DNA of 64,000 nt. Origin: a bacterium (GTDB taxonomy: Bacteria > Verrucomicrobiota > Verrucomicrobiia > Limisphaerales > UBA11358). The translations under genes were made by a program, and so were the position numbers. The notes beneath the pieces are model-generated. The model did not search any database. It was not told the origin of the DNA and saw only the letters and a list, made by a program, of their open reading frames with translations. The DNA lies in the NCBI GenBank assembly GCA_021780905.1, contig JAJXXW010000064.1, forward strand, positions 1 through 64,000, read 5' to 3'. This document shows, piece by piece, positions 16,608 to 25,555 of the stretch. Position 1 is the first letter of the stretch, and the number at the start of each line of letters is the position of its first letter.

Positions 16608-19385
16608 TCAGGCCGTTTCCAGGCCGCTGATGGCCGCGAGCAGTTTAGCCTCGATCAACTTCAGCCGTTCGGACGAAGTGACCTTGCCGGCGTCCACATC
16701 GGTCACATAAAAACTGTCAATCGCCGCGCCGCGTTCCGTCACGATGCGCGCGGCAGCGATGTCGAGATGCAATTCCGCCAGCGTCTGGGAAATGGTGTAT
16801 AACAAACCCAGCCGGTCTTCTGTCTCGATTTCGATGGCCGTCCGCTCGTCCGAGGCGTGGTTGTCGAAGCGGATTTGCGTGCCGAGGCGCTCGCCCAAAT
16901 ACGCGGTGTAGAGCGAACGCGCCGACTGTTTGGCGATGTGTGCGCGGAAATCCACTTCGTCGCCGGTCAAAACCTGTTCGAGCAGATCGGAGAATATTTC
17001 GCGCTGCGCTTTTTCCGCAAGGCTGCCGGTGCCGGCGTCGTTGACGAAAAACGTGTCCAGCGCGATGCCGTCGGCGCGCGTGAAAATCTGCGCGCCGAGA
17101 ATGTTCAGGCCGGCGGCGCTCAACGCGCCGGCGATTTTTCCGAACAAGCCGGCGCGATCCCAGGTGCAGATTTTCACCAGGCTGTAGCCGCGGTCGCGCT
17201 CGTCAATCCACGCCGTCACCGGCGCGAGCGCGCGCGAGCCTTCCAGAATCAGCCGGTGCATGAACCGATGCACCAGTTCCACGTCATCCTGAATCTGTGC
17301 AGGCGTATAGATTTCAAAATACCGTTGCGGCAGCGCGGCGAAATGCGCGTCCAGCTCCTCGTCGGTGACGCGGCGCGGTGCGAGTTCGCGCACCAGTTCG
17401 CGCACGCCCTCGCGCGCCTTTTCCGTGGCGCGGCGGAATTCCGTCCCGCCCGTCAGCAGTGCCATCGCGCGCGAGTGCAACTGCCACAAAAGAGAATCCT
17501 TGAAGCCGCTCCACAATTTGTCGCTCGTGCCCTGCGAGTCGGCGAACGTCAGCAGCAACAGTGAATTCAACTTTTCCGGCGTGCCGATTTGCCGCGCAAA
17601 ATTGCGGATGACCGAGGCGTCGTCCAAATCGCGCCGCTGTGAAATGACCGCCATCAGCAGGTGGTTGTCCACGAGGAACTGGATCATTTCCGTCGCCGCC
17701 GGATCAAGCTTGAGGCGTTTGGCGGCGCGCCGCGCGAGTTCCGCGCCGGCCTCGGCGTGCCGGCCCTTTTCGTGCGGCGCGGCCTTGCCGACATCGTGCA
17801 GCAGCAGCGCGAGGTAAAGATGCCCCGGATGCTCAAGGCTCTGGAACACCGGTTCGTAATACTTGAACGGCGGCTCCTTGGCCTCCCAAATCCGGTCGAG
17901 CTGTTCGAGGCAGACCAGCGTGTGTTCGTCCGCCGCGTATTGGTGGTAAAACTCGTGCTGCACGAGGCAGGTCAGTTTGCCAAACTCGGGAATGTATTTG
18001 CCGAGAAAATTCACCTCGTGCATCGCGCGCAAAACGTGCCCCACCTCGCCGCGCCGTTCGAGAATCGTCAGAAAAGTTTCGCGGACGTGCTCGTCGTTCA
18101 AAAACTCGCGGTCCACGAGCGAAAGCTGATTGCGGATGAGCTGCGCCAAATCGGGATGTAGCGTCAAATGCCGTTGCTGCGCGTGCAAAAAAACGCGCAG
18201 CAGCCGGCGCGGCGAATCGCGGAAGATGCGGTTGTTCGCCGCGCGGATTTCGCCGTCCACGAACAAAAAACCGTCCACCGACTCCGGCATTTTGCGCGGC
18301 GCGCTGCCGAGCAGTTGTTTCAACCGCGCCAGCTTGCCCGTCTGCGCCGGCGACAGCAGCGCCATGCGCTGTTCCAGCGTGCGCGTGATGAGATACACGT
18401 TGCGCATATGCGTATAAAGGTCGCGCATGAACTTCTCGATGCGCAAACTCGGCGAGCGGTCGCCGTAGCCGAGGTTGCTGGCGACGGACGGCTGCAAATT
18501 TTTCCCCAAGACATCCTGCGGGCGATTGGTGTGGTAGTGCATCTCCGTCCGCACGCGCAGCAAAAATTCATAAGCCGCCGCCAACTGTTTGCGCTCCGAT
18601 TCGCCGACAAATTCCTGGGTCTGCAAATCGCGCAGCGACCGCGTGCGGTATTTGAAGAACGCCATCCACAGCAGATTTTGAAAATCGCGCAGGCCACCGC
18701 AGCCGTTCTTGAGGTTCGGCTCCTGCATGCACGCGGAGTTGCCGTATTTCGTGCGGCGCGTCGCCTGGTCTTCGAGGCGCATCGCGATGTATTTTTCCTC
18801 GGAGCCGACCACACACTTCTGCACAACCGTCTTTTGAAATTTCGCGAATAAGGCCGCGTTGCCCGCAATCAGCCGCGATTCGATCAGCGAAGTTTTTGAC
18901 TGCATGTCGGTATTTGCCACCTTCACGCAATCGTCGAGGTCGCGCACCGAGTAGCCGATTTTCAGGCCGACATCCCAGAGCGGATAAAGAATACCATCAA
19001 TCAGGCGCGAAAGCCCCGGCAGCGGCTTGCCGCCGGAAACCTGCCCCTCGTGCAAAAACATGAAATCAATGTCGCTGTGCGGGTTCAGCTCCGCGCGACC
19101 GAAACCGCCGATGGCCACCAGCGCGATGGCCAGCGAGGCCACCGGACCCGGCTGGCTGGCGACGGCCTCCCGCCACAGGTGCCGCAACAAACCGTCGAGC
19201 ATGGCCGCGCGGGCCTGGCAGATTTCCAAGCCGTCCCCGCCGGCGCGGTGCAGCAGCTTGAGCCGGTGCGACTCGACCTTGAGGAAGTGCTTGTAGCGCG
19301 CCAGTTTTTCCGCCGGCGTGGCGTTGGGCGAAAACGAAAGGCGGGCCTCGGCGGCGGCCTCGATTTTTTTGAGCAGGTCCTGCAC
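16608..19385 (-). CDS. glnD: [Protein-PII] uridylyltransferase / uridylyl-removing enzyme
   Basis: The 925-residue protein starts at a GTG (19385). It has the full GlnD order: a nucleotidyltransferase domain with GGFGRAELNPHSDIDF near residue 95, a linker domain rich in charged residues, an HD domain (LLLHDVGKAAPHEKGRHAE) near residue 530 for deuridylylation, and two C-terminal ACT domains (RDRGYSLVKICTWDRAGLF and DRLGLLYTISQTLAELHLDI) that sense glutamine. It signals nitrogen state by modifying PII. Length and architecture are normal for the family. It is a single gene read toward the tRNA, with the sigma factor diverging upstream. Confidence 0.96.
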   Translation of the reverse strand: MQDLLKKIEAAAEARLSFSPNATPAEKLARYKHFLKVESHRLKLLHRAGGDGLEICQARAAMLDGLLRHLWREAVASQPGPVASLAIALVAIGGFGRAELNPHSDIDFMFLHEGQVSGGKPLPGLSRLIDGILYPLWDVGLKIGYSVRDLDDCVKVANTDMQSKTSLIESRLIAGNAALFAKFQKTVVQKCVVGSEEKYIAMRLEDQATRRTKYGNSACMQEPNLKNGCGGLRDFQNLLWMAFFKYRTRSLRDLQTQEFVGESERKQLAAAYEFLLRVRTEMHYHTNRPQDVLGKNLQPSVASNLGYGDRSPSLRIEKFMRDLYTHMRNVYLITRTLEQRMALLSPAQTGKLARLKQLLGSAPRKMPESVDGFLFVDGEIRAANNRIFRDSPRRLLRVFLHAQQRHLTLHPDLAQLIRNQLSLVDREFLNDEHVRETFLTILERRGEVGHVLRAMHEVNFLGKYIPEFGKLTCLVQHEFYHQYAADEHTLVCLEQLDRIWEAKEPPFKYYEPVFQSLEHPGHLYLALLLHDVGKAAPHEKGRHAEAGAELARRAAKRLKLDPAATEMIQFLVDNHLLMAVISQRRDLDDASVIRNFARQIGTPEKLNSLLLLTFADSQGTSDKLWSGFKDSLLWQLHSRAMALLTGGTEFRRATEKAREGVRELVRELAPRRVTDEELDAHFAALPQRYFEIYTPAQIQDDVELVHRFMHRLILEGSRALAPVTAWIDERDRGYSLVKICTWDRAGLFGKIAGALSAAGLNILGAQIFTRADGIALDTFFVNDAGTGSLAEKAQREIFSDLLEQVLTGDEVDFRAHIAKQSARSLYTAYLGERLGTQIRFDNHASDERTAIEIETEDRLGLLYTISQTLAELHLDIAAARIVTERGAAIDSFYVTDVDAGKVTSSERLKLIEAKLLAAISGLETA

Positions 19386-19467
19386 GGGCGCAAAAGTTAA
19401 TGTTTTGAAACCGCCGCCGCCAGCGAAACCTTGTCGCCCGCGCAGGGTTGGTTAAACTGCCGCAACG

Positions 19468-20070
19468 ATGCCCGACTCAACCGACCCCGATGCCGTGCTG
19501 ATGCTGCGTGTGAAACGCGGCGACCGCGCGGCATTTGTCGAACTGGTCGAGAAATACAAGCAGCCGCTGTTCAATTTCGTTTTCCGCACGCTGCGCGACG
19601 AAACCGAAACCGAGGACGTCGCGCAAAACACCTTTCTCCAAGTCTGGAAATCGCGCGCCCGCTACGAGCGCACCGCCAAGTTTTCCACCTGGCTGCTCAC
19701 CATCGCCCGCAATCTCTGCCTCAACGAAATTCGCCGCCGCTCGCGTCACCCCGCCGAGTCGCTCGAAGAGACGCACGCCGAACACGACGACCAGCCGTCG
19801 CGGCAATACGAAGATAAAAAGATTTTTCTGCCGACGGAAACCGCCCTGCACGGCGAACTCGCGCAAAAAATTGAGGAAGCGCTCGCCGACCTGCCGGAGA
19901 ACCAGCGCACGGCGATTCTGCTCTGCCGGCAGGACGAAATGAGCTACGAGGAAATTGCCGCCGTGCTGGGCTGTTCGCTTTCAGCCACCAAATCGCTCAT
20001 CCATCGCGGCCGCGAATTTTTAAAGGTGAGACTCAAGCCGTATCTCTCGACCGGCGACTGGAAGGACTGA
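19468..20070 (+). CDS. ECF-type RNA polymerase sigma factor
   Basis: The 200-residue protein has sigma region 2 (VELVEKYKQPLFNFVFRTLRDETETEDVAQNTF, with the -10-recognising helix LQVWKSR) and region 4 (LADLPENQRTAILLCRQDEMSYEEIAAVLGCSLSATKSLIHRGRE), as in ECF sigma factors. A charged linker of about 45 residues separates them. No anti-sigma gene follows: the next gene on the right is convergent, with only 3 nt between the stops. The regulon is unknown. Confidence 0.92.
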   Translation: MPDSTDPDAVLMLRVKRGDRAAFVELVEKYKQPLFNFVFRTLRDETETEDVAQNTFLQVWKSRARYERTAKFSTWLLTIARNLCLNEIRRRSRHPAESLEETHAEHDDQPSRQYEDKKIFLPTETALHGELAQKIEEALADLPENQRTAILLCRQDEMSYEEIAAVLGCSLSATKSLIHRGREFLKVRLKPYLSTGDWKD

Positions 20071-20073
20071 GCT

Positions 20074-20721
20074 TCACCAATCTTTCACCGGCCGGTCGGG
20101 GTCACGGGGCTTTCCCTGCGGCTTCATCTGCAACAATTGTTCGTTGCCCTTTTGCGCGTCAAGCAGCCGTTTTGCCTCTTCCGGCGTCATTTCGCCCGGC
20201 TTGGGCGGTTGGCCTGGGTGCTGGTCCGGCGCTGCATCCTTTGGCTGGTCGCCGGCATCGTTTTTCTGCTCCTGCGGTTTTTGCTGGTCCGCGTTTTTTT
20301 TCCGGCCGGACTGCTTTTGCTGATCTGATTGCTGCTGCGCTTGCTGCTGTTGCTGGTCATTTTGGTCCGGCTGCTTCTGGCTCTGCTGTTGCTGCTGTTG
20401 TTGCTGTTGTTGTTTTTGCTTCAGCAGTTCCTCCAGCTTTTTCAACTTTTCGTCGTCGGGGTAGGTTTTCAGTCCCAGTTCCACGTGCTCCAGGGCCGCC
20501 GGGATGTTGTTGGAAATGTAGAACTGCGCGCCGCTATTGAAAAAATCCTCGGCTGGCGCCAACTGCGCGCACAGGTTCTGCGCGGCGATGAGCAGCAGGA
20601 AAAAGGCGGCGAGGCCGGGCGCGCAATTCCCTGCGCGCCGCGAACATGGCGGTGGCGGCGTCAGGCCAAACCCGGCGCGCACGGAGTGACGCGCCCTACC
20701 TGGATGGAGTCGCGATGGCAT
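20074..20721 (-). CDS. Q-rich TPR-like (BatC-type) exported protein, repeat-altered N-terminus
   Basis: About 215 residues from the ATG at 20721, which lies inside the 3' end of the upstream VWA gene. A hydrophobic signal-like stretch (LAAFFLLLIAAQNLCAQ) is followed by a single TPR-like segment (AEDFFNSGAQFYISNNIPAALEHVELG). A long Q-rich, low-complexity region (CTG/TTG codon runs at 20330-20420) and a short C-terminal helix come next. Position at the end of the Bat-like operon fits BatC. The residues before the signal stretch are encoded by a dispersed REP-like repeat, so the original start may have been lost or moved; a start nearer the hydrophobic stretch is possible. Confidence 0.7.
   Translation of the reverse strand: MPSRLHPGRARHSVRAGFGLTPPPPCSRRAGNCAPGLAAFFLLLIAAQNLCAQLAPAEDFFNSGAQFYISNNIPAALEHVELGLKTYPDDEKLKKLEELLKQKQQQQQQQQQQSQKQPDQNDQQQQQAQQQSDQQKQSGRKKNADQQKPQEQKNDAGDQPKDAAPDQHPGQPPKPGEMTPEEAKRLLDAQKGNEQLLQMKPQGKPRDPDRPVKDW
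20674..20700. repeat. REP-like dispersed repeat at the bat gene junction
   Basis: A 27-bp motif (GGCGCGCACGGAGTGACGCG then CCCTACC) is repeated almost exactly at 33092-33118 and, inverted and diverged, at about 38214-38239. Here it supplies the stop codon (TAG, within its CTA) of the upstream VWA gene and the first codons of the downstream one. A second GC-rich inverted sequence (GGGCGCGCAATTCCCTGCGC) lies at about 20618-20640, suggesting a REP doublet. Confidence 0.75.
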
Positions 20722-22357
20722 CAATTTCCTTCAGTTTCTTGGTGAACTCGGCAAACTGTTTTTCGGCGATTTTGTATTTCTGCGTCAGGCCCGTCATGAT
20801 TTCGCAGGCGCGGTGAAACTCCGCCCGCTGCACCGCCGTGTCCGCGCTCGCCTTGGCCGCCGCCAGCGCCGCCTTGAGCGCGCGCACCTGCGCCGTCGCG
20901 CCCTGCGCAAAATGGTAATTGAAAACCGCGTCCGCGTCGTTGGTGTTTAGCATCACCGCGCGCCCGTAGATTTTTGCCGCCGCGTCAAAGCCCTGCTCCA
21001 GCCCGTCCAAATCCTTCGCCGCCTTCGCCTTTTGGAACTGCACATTGCCGAGGTTGTAAAACGCCCGCTGTTGCAATTTCAAATCCGGCGACAGCGTGAC
21101 CTGCTGGAATAAGTTCTGCGCGAGGTCGAAATTTGTCGCGCGATACGCCGCGTCGCCGGCGTTGAATAGCAGCCGCAAATCGTTCGTCTGCACCGCCGCG
21201 ATCTTCTGGTATTCCGCCAGGGCGTTGGTGAAATTGCCCGCCTGATAATCGCGCAGGGCCAACGCCGGCGACGCCTTCGCGCCCAGCGGCAGCAGGCCCG
21301 TCAGAACCACCAACGCCACGACGGGCGCGGCGGCTTGAGTATCGGGACCGGGGGCTTTGGAGGGTTTGCGCTCCGGCAAAAATAGTTCCGCGAGCAAAAG
21401 CAAAATCGCGGCGGCGAGCGGCCACTGAAACTGTTCGTGATAACGGCGCACCAGTTTTTCCCCGGCCCCGATTTTGGGCAGCGGCGCGAGGCCGCGCTCG
21501 TAGAGGGTGGTCACCGTGTTCGCGCCGCGCAGCGGCAGGTAAAAGCCGCCCGCCGTCGAGGCGATCTGTCGCAGCAACGCCTCGTTCAGCTTTGACTTCA
21601 GGACCTGGCCTTTGTCGTCGCGGAGGTAATCCGTGTTGCCATCCGCTGCGACCGTCACCAGCGTGCCCTCCGCCGAGCCGATGCCGATGGTGAAGATTTT
21701 CAGGCCCGCCTTCGCCGCGTCCTGGGCCGCCTCCAGCGCGCCAGCCTCGCTGTCGTTGTCCTCGCCGTCGGTGAACAGCACGAGCACCTTGTGCCGGGTA
21801 TTTTCCTTGAACGCCGTCAGCGCCGTGTTGATCGCCCCGGCGAGGGCCGTGCCGCCCTGCGGGATGGCATTCACATCCAGCCCCTGGACGCTTTGCTCGA
21901 AGGCCGTGTTGTCAATCGTCAGCGGGCATTCCAGAAACGCGTCGCCCGCGAACGCCACCAGGCCGAGCCGGTCGGCCTTGGCCACCTGCATCAACTCCAG
22001 CGCGGCCAGTTTCGCGCGCGTGAGGCGGTTCGGCGCGATGTCCGTCGCCAGCATGGACTTCGAGGTGTCCACCGCCACCACGATGTCCAGGCCATTTTGC
22101 TGCACAGCTTCCAAGTCGTATCCGTGCTGCGGCCGGGCGAGCGTGAGGATCAAAAACACGGCCGCCAAAATCACCAGCGCGGAACGGATTTTTCGCCGCC
22201 GGGACGAAAGGCCGACCGTCAACTGCGCCAGCAGCCGCGACCCGGCGAATTGCGTGAGCAGTTTTTGCCGCACCCGCGCCGACCACCAGAAAAACCCCGC
22301 CAACCCCGGCGGAATCACCAGCAGCAGCCAAAGCAGTTGTGAATTTTCGAAACGCAT
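20696..22357 (-). CDS. VWA-TPR membrane protein (BatB-like)
   Basis: The 553-residue protein has an N-terminal TM pair, then a von Willebrand A domain with an intact MIDAS (DIVVAVDTSKSMLATDI ... FTDGEDNDSEAG). A TM segment near residue 320 (WPLAAAILLLLAELFLP) follows, and the C-terminal half has TPR-like repeats (YQAGNFTNALAEYQKIA; RATNFDLAQNLFQQV). This is the BatB-plus-TPR arrangement of aerotolerance-type operons. The reading frame ends at a stop that belongs to an inserted REP-like repeat, so a few native C-terminal residues may be missing. Confidence 0.87.
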   Translation of the reverse strand: MRFENSQLLWLLLVIPPGLAGFFWWSARVRQKLLTQFAGSRLLAQLTVGLSSRRRKIRSALVILAAVFLILTLARPQHGYDLEAVQQNGLDIVVAVDTSKSMLATDIAPNRLTRAKLAALELMQVAKADRLGLVAFAGDAFLECPLTIDNTAFEQSVQGLDVNAIPQGGTALAGAINTALTAFKENTRHKVLVLFTDGEDNDSEAGALEAAQDAAKAGLKIFTIGIGSAEGTLVTVAADGNTDYLRDDKGQVLKSKLNEALLRQIASTAGGFYLPLRGANTVTTLYERGLAPLPKIGAGEKLVRRYHEQFQWPLAAAILLLLAELFLPERKPSKAPGPDTQAAAPVVALVVLTGLLPLGAKASPALALRDYQAGNFTNALAEYQKIAAVQTNDLRLLFNAGDAAYRATNFDLAQNLFQQVTLSPDLKLQQRAFYNLGNVQFQKAKAAKDLDGLEQGFDAAAKIYGRAVMLNTNDADAVFNYHFAQGATAQVRALKAALAAAKASADTAVQRAEFHRACEIMTGLTQKYKIAEKQFAEFTKKLKEIDAIATPSR

Positions 22358-22395
22358 GGTTTAAATCGCCAATCGCAAAGCGTAAATCGCAAATT

Positions 22396-23367
22396 TCATG
22401 GCAGCCTCCTGAATGCAGTTTGGGCCAACACCAGTTCAATCAGCAACAGCGCCAGCCCGGCCGCGACCCCCCACGCGAACAGCTCCTTGTATTCCGTGTA
22501 TTTGTTGATGACCGCCTCGGTTTTTTCCAGCCGGTCAATTTCGGCGTAGATTTTCACAAATTTCGCCGCGTTGTCCGCGCGATAGTATTTGCCGCCGGTC
22601 AGGTCGGCGATTTGCCGCAGCGTGTCCTCGTCCGGCAAGTAGCCGGGGGGCAGGCCCATCTGCTGGACGATCTCGCGGTTGCCCAGGCCGATGGTGTAAA
22701 TCTTCACGCCCAGCGCCTGCGCCGCGTGCGCCGCCGTGACCGGATCGACCTTGCCGGAATTGTTTCCGCCGTCGGTCATCAGCACGATGATCTTGCTTTT
22801 TGATTTCAAATCGCGCAGCCGGTTCAGCGCCGTGGTGATGCCGTCGCCGATCGCGGTCGCGTCGGAATTGATCGTGCCGATGCCGAGCCGGTCCAGGTTG
22901 TCGAGCAGATACTCGTGGTCCAGCGTCAGCGGGGCCGCGATGAATGCCTGCGCCGCGAACACGACCAGCCCGATGCGGTCGTTGGGCCGGCCCTCGATGA
23001 ATTTCTCCATCACCGGCTTGGCCAGGTCAATGCGGCTCACCTGCTGGCCGCTCACGAGGTAGTCGCCCGTCTTCATGCTGCCCGACAAATCCAGCGCGCA
23101 CACGATGTCAATGCCGCTGGCCTTCACCTCCGTCGTGCTCTTGGACAAACGCGGCTGCGCCAGCGCGACAATGAGCACCGCGAGAATGAACCAGCGCAGC
23201 GAATTCAAAAACCCGCCGGCGCGCGAACGGCTGATGTTCTGGAGCCCGCGCACCAGCTGCACCGACGAATAAACAAACGCCGGCGGCACGCCGCGCCGGC
23301 CCTTGAGCCACGCCAGCAGCGGCAGCAGCAGGAGCAGCAGCAACAAATATGGATGAGCGAAGGTCAT
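22396..23367 (-). CDS. VWA domain membrane protein (BatA-like)
   Basis: The 323-residue protein has two N-terminal hydrophobic segments (PYLLLLLLLLPLLAWLKG; LRWFILAVLIVALAQ). A periplasm-facing VWA domain carries the MIDAS pattern (DIVCALDLSGSMKTGD, then T in AIGDGITTAL, then MTDGGNNSGKV), and a C-terminal TM (WGVAAGLALLLIELVLA) closes it. Its ATG overlaps the stop of the preceding gene (ATGA). It is the usual partner of the BatB-like protein encoded next; together they are thought to form a metal-dependent adhesion-type complex in the cell envelope. Role in stress tolerance is known for the family, not shown here. Confidence 0.9.
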   Translation of the reverse strand: MTFAHPYLLLLLLLLPLLAWLKGRRGVPPAFVYSSVQLVRGLQNISRSRAGGFLNSLRWFILAVLIVALAQPRLSKSTTEVKASGIDIVCALDLSGSMKTGDYLVSGQQVSRIDLAKPVMEKFIEGRPNDRIGLVVFAAQAFIAAPLTLDHEYLLDNLDRLGIGTINSDATAIGDGITTALNRLRDLKSKSKIIVLMTDGGNNSGKVDPVTAAHAAQALGVKIYTIGLGNREIVQQMGLPPGYLPDEDTLRQIADLTGGKYYRADNAAKFVKIYAEIDRLEKTEAVINKYTEYKELFAWGVAAGLALLLIELVLAQTAFRRLP

Positions 23368-24398
23368 TCTCGATTCAAAAATTCACGCCGTTTGGTCAGG
23401 CAATAAACCAAAAAGAAAATCCCGAAAGCCAATCCAATGATGGGGAATGTCCCCATCACAATAACTCCGTAAATCACGAGGAACCAGAAAAACCACTCCG
23501 CGCGATAGCGATTTTTGACCAGCGCGATAACAAGCAAAATGAGGCCAATGAAACCTATGCCGTAACCAAGAATCACTAAAAAAATTGTGTGTTGAATGAT
23601 GGAGAGAATTTGAGAGTAGCCTTCCACCACCCCCTCTCCTCCTTTTATTTGCGCTGCTTGTGGCATATGAACCGCCATCCTTGTCATACGAATAAGCATC
23701 ACAATATAAGCGAGAAACCAGATACCAGGACCAATTTGTGCAATCGCTCCTATGACAGCCAATTTATTGTCTTGCGAACGAACACCGATTGCTGCCTGTC
23801 GATCATCATTTAGCTCAGGAGCTTTAGCCGAATTTACATCCGACATATCAAGTGGAGCCATTATGGATTGTGACTGTGGGGAGGCAGTCTCCAACTCAGT
23901 TTCCTCCACCAATCGGACCGCCGAACCGTGCAGCGCGCGCAATTCCGTTTCGCCCGGTTCGTATTTGGCGAATTTCACGAGATCGCAGCTCTCCAGAAAA
24001 TGACCGACGCTTTCCTTCTGATCGGGCAACAGCAAATCCGTCCCGCGCAATTCGTGGAGGAATTCCTCCGTCGTCCGCTCCGGAGCGCGGAAATCAAACC
24101 GCTCCTCCAAATACGTCCGCGCCGTGTCGGACACGGCAATGACGAACGGTTTGGGCTGGGCGATGAGCGCGAGCGCCGCTTCCAGTTTTTGCTTTGCGCG
24201 GAGGTGCGCGGGCATCGGCGGCGGCAAAACGATGTTCGCCTTTTTATTTTTTAGCCAACGCCAGATGAGAATTGCGGCGACGAGCAGGGCGACAACAATC
24301 AGCGCCCACCAAATCCACGCGGAGCCGTCCGAAATCTCCATCGGCGGCTTGATGTCGCGGATGTCGTCCATCGCAGAAACTGTTTGGTTCGTAGCCAT
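23364..24398 (-). CDS. Bat-operon membrane protein, DUF4381-like plus C-terminal multi-TM region
   Basis: The 344-residue protein has an N-terminal TM (WIWWALIVVALLVAAILIW) and a soluble stretch with the LRAKQKLEAAL ... ARTYLEERFDFRAPERTTEEFL pattern seen in DUF4381 proteins of Bat operons. After an acidic linker comes a C-terminal third with about four TM segments (IWFLAYIVMLIRMTRM; TIFLVILGYGIGFIGLILLVIAL; WFFWFLVIYGVIVMGTFPIIGLAFG). I am unsure what the C-terminal part is; it could be a small channel or an unrelated membrane module fused on. It overlaps the BatA-like gene by 4 nt. Confidence 0.72.
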   Translation of the reverse strand: MATNQTVSAMDDIRDIKPPMEISDGSAWIWWALIVVALLVAAILIWRWLKNKKANIVLPPPMPAHLRAKQKLEAALALIAQPKPFVIAVSDTARTYLEERFDFRAPERTTEEFLHELRGTDLLLPDQKESVGHFLESCDLVKFAKYEPGETELRALHGSAVRLVEETELETASPQSQSIMAPLDMSDVNSAKAPELNDDRQAAIGVRSQDNKLAVIGAIAQIGPGIWFLAYIVMLIRMTRMAVHMPQAAQIKGGEGVVEGYSQILSIIQHTIFLVILGYGIGFIGLILLVIALVKNRYRAEWFFWFLVIYGVIVMGTFPIIGLAFGIFFLVYCLTKRREFLNRE

Positions 24399-24413
24399 AG
24401 GTTAGTTGATACG

Positions 24414-24571
24414 ACCTCCCTCACCCCGGCCCTCTCCCCAAGGAGAGGGAGAAACGCTCCCCGCGTCACGGCTAAACGAAATCGGCCAGCGGCTAGAAAG
24501 GCTTACACAAATAAAAGAGCGCCCAACTGCTGTCCCCTCTCCCGGCGGGAGAGGGTCAGGGTGAGGGAGAA
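24414..24571. repeat. Inverted pair of REP-like palindromes
   Basis: Two GC-rich palindromic units face each other across the 200-nt gap before the DUF58 gene. One starts CTCCCTCACCCCGGCCCTCT near 24416. The other, near 24534-24571, is its reverse complement apart from a few changes (GGGAGAGGGTCAGGGTGAGG). Each unit can form a stem of its own and the two can pair with each other, as in REPIN/BIME doublets. A third unit occurs at about 33003-33044. Confidence 0.75.
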
Positions 24572-24598
24572 CGCGGCGAACTGTATTGGGAAAAAATT

Positions 24599-25555
24599 TC
24601 ATCCGCGCAACCTGCGTTTCTCGCGGTTCTCAAAAAATCGGCCCAACGCCGCGCCGTAGTCCTGGTCCGTGCGCAACTGGATCGCGTCAATGCCCGCCTT
24701 GCGAAACAGCCGGGCGAGCTGGTCCTGGGATTTCGCCTGCCGGTCGGCGAACGCCGCGCGCTTCCGCGCGTCGCCGGTGTTGACCTCCACGATTTCGCCC
24801 GTCTCCGCGTCCTGAAAGACCAACCGGCCCAGTTCCGGCAGCGCGAGCTCGCGCGGATCGGTGACTTGCACCGCCACCAGATCGTGTTTGCGGTTGGCCT
24901 GCCGCAGGCGCGTGAACGACGCCTGCGCCAGCGATTCCAGCAGCAGCATGTTCGAGCGCGCCCGCATTTCGCCCGGCTTGCGGGGCAGGACCGCCGGACC
25001 GAGAAAATCTGAAACGACCACGGCAATGGCCTTGTGCGCCTGCACGCGCAATAAAAATTCCAGCGCCGCATTCAAATTCGTCCCGCGCCGTTTCGGTTCG
25101 AAGAACAACACTTCGCGGATGACGCGCAGGACGTGGCTGCGGCCTTTGCGCGGCGGAATGAATTTCTCCACCGCGTCGCTGAAGAGGATGAGGCCGACCT
25201 TGTCGTTATTGCGGATAGCCGAGAATGCCAGCACGGAGGCGATCTCGGCGGCGAGTTCGCGTTTGGACTGGTCGCGCGAGCCGAACAGGCCGGAGCCGCT
25301 CACGTCCACGACGAGCATGAGCGTGAGTTCGCGTTCCTCGACGAATTTCTTGATGAACGGATGATTCATCCGCGCGGTGACATTCCAGTCAATCGCGCGC
25401 ACGTCGTCGCCGGGCTGGTATTCGCGCACCTCGTCAAAGTTCATGCCCTGGCCCTTGAAGACGGAATGATACTGGCCCGCGAGCGTCTCCGTCACGATGC
25501 GGTTCGTGCGCAGCTCAATCTGCCGGATTTTTTTGAGAATCTCGCGGGGGATCAT
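24599..25555 (-). CDS. DUF58 domain protein
   Basis: The 318-residue protein carries the DUF58 signature (REYQPGDDVRAIDWNVTARMNHPFIKKF) near residue 45 and a degenerate VWA-like core (MLVVDVSGSGLFGS ... GLILFSD). DUF58 proteins are standard members of MoxR-Bat operons, where a MoxR AAA ATPase acts as chaperone. Here the gene heads the minus-strand cluster, 200 nt before the DUF4381-like gene, and no MoxR gene is present in the 670 nt upstream. The partner ATPase must be encoded elsewhere or be missing. Confidence 0.9.
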   Translation of the reverse strand: MIPREILKKIRQIELRTNRIVTETLAGQYHSVFKGQGMNFDEVREYQPGDDVRAIDWNVTARMNHPFIKKFVEERELTLMLVVDVSGSGLFGSRDQSKRELAAEIASVLAFSAIRNNDKVGLILFSDAVEKFIPPRKGRSHVLRVIREVLFFEPKRRGTNLNAALEFLLRVQAHKAIAVVVSDFLGPAVLPRKPGEMRARSNMLLLESLAQASFTRLRQANRKHDLVAVQVTDPRELALPELGRLVFQDAETGEIVEVNTGDARKRAAFADRQAKSQDQLARLFRKAGIDAIQLRTDQDYGAALGRFFENREKRRLRG

